A stretch of DNA of 64,000 bases from Ulva prolifera (Eukaryota > Chlorophyta > Ulvophyceae > Ulvales > Ulvaceae): the NCBI GenBank assembly GCA_023078555.1, contig CM041204.1, forward strand, positions 4,432,430-4,496,429. The letters run 5' to 3'. This document shows positions 55,811 to 64,000 of the stretch, piece by piece. A program made the position numbers and the translations under genes. How positions within the stretch are numbered: position 1 is the first letter of the stretch; the number at the start of each line of letters is the position of its first letter. The notes under the pieces were generated by a model. The model had not been told where the DNA came from and made no database searches. It saw only the letters and a list, made by a program, of their open reading frames with translations.

Positions 55811-57682
55811 CTGCACAAGCAACGCCCAGGGTGTGTGGGTGCTGCAACCCACATGGTTCTGACGAACGCAAGGCGGATCATGAGAGGTGCGAGGACATCA
55901 GGGAAGTAGTAATCACAAAAATTATTTTCATCTAATGTCTTGCACTTACAACTACCATGCATGAGGCAGTCCAGCCGTGGTCAGCTCCAAATTCAGGACA
56001 GGCCACTTCATCATGTCTGTCACTACCAGATCTGGCTTGTTGGTATGCGGAACAGCATACTGAAGACCAATGGCTTGACAAACGTGATTTAACGGTGCTC
56101 CACAGGCGCGGGCATACAGGAAGCCCTGAAGACAGATGTGTTTCACATTTGACATATGTGTGTTGACATCAAAGCCTGCCCGGTTGACGAGTGACTGAGA
56201 AGGAGATACTATCACGGACGAACTCAACTGGACACAAAGAGGCGATAATGGGGGCCCCGGTCTACATATTGGGTATCCACTTATCGAAAAGCACTGCAGC
56301 ATACCTTGTGCAGTATCGGGATGGTGCCTTCCAGAGCATAAATTCTTTGGTTCCTGCAATCGTGGCAGTCTCATTTCAGATAATTCTCCATTATGCATTA
56401 CAGTCAGGTGGAAGGCACCGTGTCGTCGGTGCTGGCTCCGTGTACATCCGCACGTACGCCGGAATGTACGAACACACCTATTGCCCTGATAATCGACTTC
56501 CTTCAACTTCAGGTTGCCGAATCGTGGATCCTGCAATGCATTGCATGATCGCGATTCAGACATTGTCGAAATTGCACGGTGCCGGTGTGAGGAGGCCCAC
56601 ACATGTCAACTCGCCATTAGCTAATCAACAAATTCGCGAACATGCGCTCCACGGCAGCTTCAGCAACATATGTACAGCAATTTGCGATTGCAAACGGGCT
56701 GCTGTACCTCGTGTGCTTCCAGAAGCTGCTGTTTCAGTGAGTATTTATTGTCCTCCGAATAAGCAAGTCCTGAAGGCCCTCCTCGAGTCAAGCTGGACTC
56801 TAGCTCAGACCTAAATGAATGATTACCGTCTGTATTCGTTGGGAATGGAAACATGATGGCCCAAGACAGAGATAAAGATTGGCTGTCACTCGCGAGGAGG
56901 CATCACATAACTGGACTTGCACACGCCCTCCCAGTCGTTAGCGCGCTGCTATCTGTACCTGTCAGTCCACTCACATGATACCCAGACATCAGGCCAGCGC
57001 ACCACGACGCACGAGGTCTGCCCACCCGCGGAGCCAAGTCACCGACTGTGGCTGTGGTGGTCCAGGCCTCAATCTTGAGCCGCGCCCTTACGCCACGACC
57101 GGGCTGCAGCGCTTAGTAGACAACACACGAGCACCTCTCACTTCATATGACTCTGAAATTGTTGAATGATAAGGCACAGCCGTCGAGGAACTCACGACGT
57201 ACACAGGATTTAGACGGCCATTCACCGGATAAACGTTTCAGATGCATGCCCATGTCAGGTAGCGAATGCACACCGGGTGTGTCACGTAGTGTAACTTTAT
57301 TGGCGGGCTAGTAGAGGCTGCATCAATGGCTCATTCAAGCCAACATGCAGTCATGGCTCATGCGATCGCACATAAATGCTTGGATCACACTCAAGTCCAA
57401 CTAGTGCACCGGCCTGGAGGTTGTGCACATGCTTGAGCTAATGTCAGAATATGCAGCTCATATCGATACCGCTCTCAAAGCACCTCTGTCGCTTACAATG
57501 CACTAAGACATGCAGATCTCAGCATGGCTACACACAGCAAGTGAGGCTGTATCTGACTGTCTGGCGAACATGTGCCACGCTTGCTTACATATGGTGCTGC
57601 AGGGCTGCTCAGCCTAGCCGTGCCTTTCTGCCTGCAAGCGATGCTCCACGGCGCTCCCTATTCCACTCCCGTCACAGTGCCA
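55811..57682. other. Region upstream of TSG101, first exons not resolved
   Basis: The UEV N-terminal exon(s) should be here on the minus strand. Candidate edges are a GTAAGT donor just below 55950 and small open stretches near 56.0-56.8 kb, none convincing. Nothing was recognised from 56.9 to 57.68 kb. Confidence 0.35.
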
Positions 57683-60600
57683 TCAGCGCAGAGCATCTGA
57701 GCAACGCTGGTTGGAAACAGATCCGCAAACACTACTCTGCCGGCTTCCTCCTGTGCTCCGATGGTCGTTCGAATCATGTGAGCAGTCCCGCATGCTGCGG
57801 AGTGGCTGGATCACCAGCGCACCTGGCCCTGATCCAGATGCCGATGCCACTGAACGAGGCTGCATGACTGCTGGGGAACCTTCTCTGTCTGTGCGGTCAT
57901 CCATGCTGCCTCGGGGGTACATGATGCATCGCCCTGGAGTACTACCGCGTTGCACATCAGAGTTCTTAGCATGAGATGAAGGGCCCGAATGCGGAGGGGG
58001 GAGCCCAAGGATGCCCGAACGGTGCGCAGCATCCTCGTCAGGGCTGTCTCCAGCAGGATTGTCGGCAGGTGTCAGAAATGAGAACAAGGTGCCTGCACAT
58101 GCCACGCCACCATCAATATCACCAAATAGATCTACATGCGGTTAAGGAAATGTTACAGTCCAGCATGACCCAATCGATGCAATCTCCGTGCTGCCCCGGA
58201 CATCACTTTTACAACTGCAAATGGCAGGTGCAAAGCATTCGTCCGCTTCAACCCTGGGAACTTGGTGAAGTTGATATCAGATCAGAGATTGAATTCTATG
58301 GCAGCGTGTTGCAAGAGGAGTGGTTCCGGATCCCATTGCATCCTCCCCATACAATGGCTAGTATGTGACACCCATGGTCTTCTGGGCTTAGGGTGGAGTT
58401 TGCTACCGACACCGACAGGTGGGGCAGTCTGCACACCTGCACCGATTGCAGTGCAGATGTGGCAGACCCCAAAGCAAGAACAGAACGCACTCTGGGAGGT
58501 GTGGTGGCCCACTGAAGGAGCACTCTGAATGGGGAAGCGGCCTGCAACAGACACCGACCTACGGACACGTGTATCGGTGCTGGCGGACATGGGGGTTCTC
58601 AGGTCACATGAGGTCCCTCCGGGTGTCACTGCTGCGCCGTGAAGAAGGTCGCAGGCAGCAGTGACTTCGGCACGCCGTGGCGAAGAGGATGCGCTGCTTC
58701 TGCTCCCGTGTGCCTGCTCCTGGACACGTTGCAGTGGGTGGCTCTGCACAGATGCCGCATGCGCAACACCACCTGCACAAAAAGCATAATGATCTAACAT
58801 GATTCTGTTCCACAGCTGGCTGTAAACATGCAATGGATGCTTGGTAGACGCCAGTCGTCCATGGCAGGTGCATGGAATGCGCAACAAGCAAGTCGCGAAA
58901 GCAATAAAACCTTGATGACAACATCGCAGTGTGCTTGCCCTCAGAATTCTAGACCGGCAGATAACATGGATACTGAGGGCGCTCACCGACCTGCCCGTCA
59001 GTGACTGAACAATGGCTGTGCTACTTCCCAAAATCAAAGGGATCACCCCCACAACATTGACATGGCAGACTCGATGCCCGTACGGCTTGACAGGTTCATT
59101 CTGAATGCCGGCATACCCGATGTAGAAGCTGCCATGTATTCCTCAGCATTGCTGTCTGAGTGTACCAAGCGGCTCCGGATGGAGTCAGATGACTCCAATG
59201 CTCGAAACGCAGCATCTCGAACAGATGCAGCCCCGGTGCCTCCATCGCATGACATACCATCAGCTTCATCTGAAAGAGCACCCATGTCTGCATTGACATG
59301 ACCTGAGACCTGCAGCAGGGCACCGTTTGAGACAGTCAAAGCAGCAATACTGACGGCACACCATATCTCCACGAGATACAAGGTGGCAGAGACAGTGGTC
59401 GATGTAACTGCTTTTGAACCTGCTTGTCTTGAAGACTCATAACACTCGTGTCTTTGTCACGCAGTGACATCAAACAACACGACCAGTTCAGTGGAGGAAT
59501 GAAACACGCTTTGCATGGCATTGCAGCTGCCATAGTATCATTCTTACGCTTGTGCAGCTCTCGATTCAGAGCTCCTTGGGGGCAACAGGCAGCTTCAGAC
59601 AATTGCTTGTAGAATCAGCACTGTGATGACGAGGCTACTAGCATGCTATTGGTCTGCATATATTTAAAAGCAACATCGATGTGCATGTCAACATGGCCAG
59701 CTGAAACTAAAATTGACATAGCAACACATACTGCCTTGCATAGACCGTACCTTCACTGCATAGCATTTGGGGGTTTGCCCAGGTGATGCTTCAGCCATCC
59801 TCATGGGCTGAAAGCAGTCATGGGATCGCGGCACGTCAGCCTCAATTGAAACACGCTTGCAGTGGCCATGGGCGGGTGCAGGACCAAAATTGCAGAGCTC
59901 CGTTGGGAGACCATGTCCAACCGATGGGTGGCGGGGCGTATGCCCAGGAGAGGCGTTGGCATCCCGTATCGGCTCAAACTGATCGTGGCCCGGTTCCGAT
60001 TTGAACGTCACATGTATGGGCGACGCCACTGCAGCATCCATTGAGGGCCGTGGGGTGTGGCCAGGCGAGGCGTTCCTGGCCGCGAGTGGGTGAAAGTGGT
60101 CATGAGATGGAGACGCAACAAATGTCACATGTTCAGGCTGCTGTTGGAGCGGTGGGGACAAGTGACTTTGTTTGTGTTCCGCCACGCCATTTTGGACCGG
60201 GAGAGGGCTGTCTGGGCCACGCCCGACCGGGGACACGGGGATGGCACACGCTGCTGACAGCGCAGCAAAGCCGGGTGTATGCCCAGGGGAGCGCTGGCCG
60301 GCATGCATTGGAGCAAAGGCATCATGGCCAGGCTCGGCCACAATGCGAACATCTGGCATTGCTTTCATGGGGGAGTCGCTACTTTGGCGTGGGGTATGGC
60401 CAGGCGATCGGCTGGGCCAGGACACTGGATTGAACTCATCATGGCCGGGGCCACTGACCACGACCACGTGCATCTGGTCAGTATGTGAAGCGTCATCGGA
60501 TAGTGCAGCAGGTGCCATTGCCACCAGGGACGCTGCGCCTGCATCTGTCACATAAGGGGGGATGGTGCCAGAGCCGGCAGCAGTGTCAGCATCCGAAGGC

Positions 60601-63600
60601 GGCACATCGCCAAGTGCACTGCCTGCTACAGACCGCACGGGCGTACAGCCTGGTGACGCAACCCGTGAGCGAAGCGGGTTGAACTGGTCATGGCCTGCGG
60701 CTGCTAGAGGGCTGACTCGAACAGTCGGGAGTCGGCCCTGGCCATGAGCGTGTGGAGTCCCGCCTGGGGAGGCAGTGCCAGACTTCAAGGGAGCAAAGTT
60801 ATCATGGCCGGGGCAGCTGTGCATGCGGACACGTGCCCCAGGCGCGCCGCCGACGATTGGTGTGCAGCCAGGTGACCTGTCCAGGCAGCGCATTGTGCAA
60901 GAGCTGTCTGCAGTCACATGCTCGACAGCAGAGCCCTGCAAAGTGCGCACATATCAAACAATCACCAACGATGATAACATAATTAGCAAACATCTGATGC
61001 AAACACCGGAAATTACGCTTCTCAGCGCGCTGCCAAGCCCAAGTTTGCGACACCAGCTGCAAAGCGTACCGTGTCACAGCCGTTCTGGAAAGACACAGAA
61101 CGATCGTGTGGGCGCAGTGTGTCTGTCCTTTGTGTATCGCCTTCGTGCATCGGAGCGGTGCCATCTCTATGATACAGTACCCCATGATTAGCATGTGGAG
61201 TTGGCGGCACAGGCTGAGCATACACACGGGGCGACACTGCATTGATTGTTACCTGCACAACTGACAGGGATGTGAATGGAACACCATACAATTCTTCGAT
61301 GTTGTATGATTTTACCTCTGGCGACATACTTCAGCCACATTCATGCTTCTGCAAAGGTGGCTTGCAGGATGGGCGTACCGCATGTGGGGCTATATTTGCG
61401 GGGCCCCGGCTCGATGCACTAGCTTGTCTTGCAACTGGGGAGCGAGGCGACAGAGGAGGGTTCAGGACTCCTTTACTCGGATGTGGGGTGGCAGGAGGTG
61501 GCACATCGTATGTGTTCGGATCCGCGTACTTGTCAAAGTGCACGCGGACCGCCTCATCATCATCCTCTATGCATGCCGGATCCAACGGGATCCGCGGCTG
61601 CTCAATCATGCTGTTGTTCCGGGACGGCGCAGATGGCATTGATGGGGACAGGTGCTTTTGGAAACTGCTAGAAGCACGCAACCGCATGCCCCCTGAATCA
61701 CCACGTGAGCCAGTGTTCTCTGCACCAGATGTGCCTGCAGTCCATGCAGGTTGAGCATAGCTCCACACCTGTGAAAGCGGTGCAGCAGAGAGATTCTGTG
61801 TGCTCTGGGCCACGGCTACCAAGCTGGCGCTGCAGCACTCTGTGATGACTGCGTCGGGTGGGAGCGCACTCAAAGATGTATCAGCAGCCATTCGCCTCAA
61901 AATTGTGACTGTGGCGGACGCTCCCTTGTCCTGCTGAACTTGTTGCCGTGCACACTGTGCAGCCATCCCTGCAAGCATGAGTCACGAAATATTCACCGAG
62001 GCCCACCAAGATTATGTCTCGATGATTCATCGCCATATCAGGCTGTTCACAGCCTCAACGCAACGAAACGTATAAAATCATGTTGCCAGTGAAGCCTGAC
62101 GCTTCATTGCTGTAGCATGTAATGCTTGGGCATGCTCGCCAGAACCTTTGATGTACACACAAGCAGTCGCAGAGTCAGACGCGACATGCTTTGAAGACAA
62201 CGGACATGGAGGCTACACCTGGTAAGGTTGTTCCTTCAGCGCTCTTTGATACACTTTGAACAGAGTCGGTGGCACGTTGCACTGCCGTTGCAGCCTGGGC
62301 GCCTGCTTGCCTCAAGCAGTTCATCAGTGCCTCCTCTTCCATGTGCTGCTGACTGGATGAAGCACTCCCCCTGCACATGTTGCACTGTCTGTTATGACAC
62401 ACAGCGGTGCTCCTTGAGGAATGAATCTGGCGACACAGACAACTTGAGAGCCCACGGGGTAGCATGATATGGGCGCAGACAACAGTCGTGGCGGCAAGAA
62501 ATTGAAGACACCCCCAACAATGCATACTAGAAAGGTAGTGGGCCCACACTTCTTCTGCCACCCTGTTGGGCGATCATGCTGGTACGACGACGTAGCACAA
62601 TCGGCACGACAATATGCAGTCCGCAGAGCAGCTTCGTAGGCAAGGGCGACTTTGCTTTCTTCCAACTCCAGCCATAGGCGCCGATTCTCCCCCATCAGCG
62701 AGGACCTATCTTGCAGCAACTGCTTGATCTGCATGCTTCAACAAAATCATTCCTCTTACACTCGATGTGCTAATTTATTTTCCTGTGCCTAGCTACTTCG
62801 ATCGCAGTCACGTGTGGCCACCATGTATGCATCTGATCGAGGGCTGACCTCTTGCTGACCTTTTGCTGAACATTTTGCTTGCAACAAACATGCAACAAAC
62901 ATTTTGATTCGATTCTGCGTGCGCTTTGGGGAATTGAAACAGCCGTGCGTGACCAACTCGCTGAGCACAGGAGGAGGATCTGTGAGTTGCATACGGATGT
63001 CTGAGGGGGATTTCCAGGTGGGTTAACCCTTCCGCATGGGGTGCCATTCATTCGGAGATGACAATGTACTCTTCAGGTCATGGCGACGTATATCCAGAGT
63101 TACTTTGCTTGACAATTTGAATCAAAAAATGCGATGCGGAACAGCAGAAGGCGCGCATCAAGCGGTCTCCTCACCGCGCAAATTTTTGAGTTGAGAGCTG
63201 GCAACAGGTCGGGCCAGGTTTTAGACAGGTGATAGGTCATAAATGCAATCAGAGGAAGAGCCAGAATAAAAGCTCGAAATGAGCGCTATTCGACCATGCA
63301 GACTTTGTATCTCGAATTCTGGAGTGCACCTTGTGGTGAACATGGCGTCCATGAATTGCAGAGCAATCCCAGACACATGTGCACAAACAGCCTCAGCACA
63401 TGATCAACATACCTGATCTGTAATCACATACGATGGCGCGCTTGCGAGAGAGTCGATTCCTTGGAGAGCTGCCAATGCTTGAGCTTGCTGCTGTGCCACC
63501 ACATTAGCTCTTGCAAGGGCGTTTCGTTCGTTTTCGAGGTCATTCAGCCGCAAACGCAGTTTCTCCGCTTGCTCCATGCCTTCTGTTTGAGACAAAGCAG

Positions 63601-63985
63601 AGCTTGTTCGCAGTGCTTCAAGTTGCACCTCGAGAACTGCACGATCCTGCAGAATGCAAGTGAAACTGCCCGTCCTGCTTGGTGAACCACAAAGACTAGG
63701 ACTCGGCTCGGATGGCAATTTCAATGCAGCACACAGTCCTCAATTGAACCGAGGCAGAGCACAGCGGCGGGAGAATTGTAAAGGTTCTTATGACTTGTGA
63801 GCGACCTGACACGCTGATGTTGCCGTAGTCAAATAAGGCTGTACCTGAAGAGCTGCATCTAGGCGGTGTTTGAGACTGTTAATTTCTTTTCCTGACGCAA
63901 TGCGCAGCTCTCGCAATTCTTTGCACATCTGAGATTCCCTCTCTTGCAAAGCGGCGACGTGAAAAGCAGCTTGGCCCTCCAACAC
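57683..63985 (-). CDS. Coiled-coil, Ser/Pro-rich protein with seven GHDxFxP/SPGxTP repeats (5' end outside window)
   Basis: Minus-strand exons run from the right edge. About 63985-63845 (QAAFHVAALQERESQMCKEL) and 63660-63415 (EQAEKLRLRLNDLENERNAL) are coiled coil. About 62730-62570 (KQLLQDRSSLMGENRRLWLE) is coiled coil too. About 62372-62218 (QQHMEEEALMNCLRQAGAQA) follows. 61968-61331 and about 61255-61069 are Ser/Pro-rich, with a second repeat. 60935-59751 is one 395-codon exon with the seven repeats. 59310-59053, about 58773-58517 and 58093-57683 (TGA) are Ser-rich tails such as RRSVSVAGRF. The coiled-coil N-terminus and long disordered tail, dense in SP and TP sites, suggest a scaffold regulated by proline-directed kinases; this is inference. 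I recognise no family. A diverged antisense SINE lies in one intron. Joins between the smaller exons are approximate. Confidence 0.72.
59769..60809 (-). repeat. Seven 19-residue protein repeats, consensus GHDxFxPxxxxxxSPGxTP
   Basis: Repeats lie on the minus strand at 60809-60753, 60695-60639, 60446-60390, 60329-60273, 60107-60051, 59990-59934 and 59825-59769, each exactly 57 bp with no gaps. Examples: GHDNFAPLKSGTASPGGTP, GHDAFAPMHAGQRSPGHTP, GHDQFEPIRDANASPGHTP. Two copies have Ser for the first Gly (SHD). An upstream beta-like VxV/VxF dipeptide pattern (for example HVTFVASP, HVTFKSEP, DVRIVAEP) precedes most copies by about six residues. An eighth half-copy, SPGCTP, is at exon residues 21-26. 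Linkers of about 19 to 64 residues separate the copies. The regular length despite variable linkers points to a selected motif and not to recent tandem slippage. Confidence 0.92.
61177..61510 (-). repeat. Two copies of a second motif, YxxPxPxTPHxxxGVL
   Basis: YDVPPPATPHPSKGVL (61510-61463) and YAQPVPPTPHANHGVL (about 61222-61175) are in neighbouring exons of the same gene, gapless over 16 residues. Both contain a TP site followed by His. Confidence 0.7.
62907..63110 (+). mobile_element. Diverged SINE copy lacking the 5' head
   Basis: It begins near the B box (GATTCGATTCTGCGTGCGC) and follows the SINE body with many substitutions. It ends TATATCCAGAGTTACTTTGC instead of a clean TTTAC tail. 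It lies in an intron of the minus-strand repeat-bearing gene, in antisense orientation. Together with the 2.9-kb and 11.5-kb copies, which share the TATATCCAGAGTTAC ending, it defines an older subfamily. Confidence 0.75.
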
Positions 63986-64000
63986 ATTTTGAGAGGCTAG

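Noticed and set aside
1-64000. CRISPR arrays, bacterial operons, prophage or endogenous virus elements
   Set aside because: There are no regularly spaced repeats of CRISPR type, no polycistronic layout with ribosome-binding sites, and no capsid, integrase or reverse-transcriptase motifs in any frame examined.

Overview
The window is nuclear DNA of a photosynthetic eukaryote, most likely a green alga. It carries a nuclear gene for the plastid-division dynamin ARC5/DRP5B, and nearly every recognisable gene is broken by many short to medium GT-AG introns. Two other marks are a strong preference for GTGCG or GTGTG splice donors with TGCAG acceptors, and a young tRNA-derived SINE family ending in TTTAC repeats. 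I place it no lower than a Viridiplantae-like alga. There are no operons or bacterial signals.

Layout. (1) 1-16.86 kb is a tandem duplication of an approximately 8.6-kb unit, copy A then copy B. Each unit carries one multi-exon plus-strand gene for an unrecognised, probably secreted protein. Introns are almost as well conserved as exons over most of the unit, so the duplication is recent. The copies differ by informative insertions: a SINE only in B, an intron-like insert only in A, and a diverged last intron and C-terminus. (2) 17.2-23.6 kb, minus strand: an ARC5/DRP5B gene in about 11 exons. A decayed copy of its exons 2-3 lies at 25.8-26.6 kb. (3) 26.6-37.3 kb is gene-poor: GC-rich low-complexity DNA, a minus-strand DNA-3-methyladenine glycosylase I (Tag), a minus-strand gene with an SH3-like exon, an orphan pair of terminal exons of the duplicated gene family (copy C), and a tentative minus-strand gene at 36.2-37.2 kb. 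(4) 38.0-44.3 kb, plus strand: a roughly 1100-residue Ala/Glu-rich coiled-coil protein. (5) 45.3-47.2 kb, minus: an organelle-targeted transaldolase homologue that has lost its Schiff-base lysine and most other catalytic residues. (6) 47.6-50.85 kb, minus: a helical-repeat protein resembling FASTK/heptatricopeptide organellar RNA-binding proteins. (7) 54.0-55.8 kb, minus: the ESCRT-I subunit TSG101/VPS23. (8) 57.7 kb to the right edge, minus, 5' end outside the window: a coiled-coil, Ser/Pro-rich scaffold-like protein with seven gapless copies of a 19-residue motif (GHDxFxP then SPGxTP). I do not recognise this motif from any family, and it is the best candidate here for something undescribed.

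The genes look like ordinary scattered nuclear genes, not a pathway. Three of the products (ARC5/DRP5B, the transaldolase-like protein, the helical-repeat protein) plausibly act in or on organelles. Splice junctions were inferred by eye from GT/AG dinucleotides, codon phase and homology. Where phases agree across a junction I say so; first exons are often missing.
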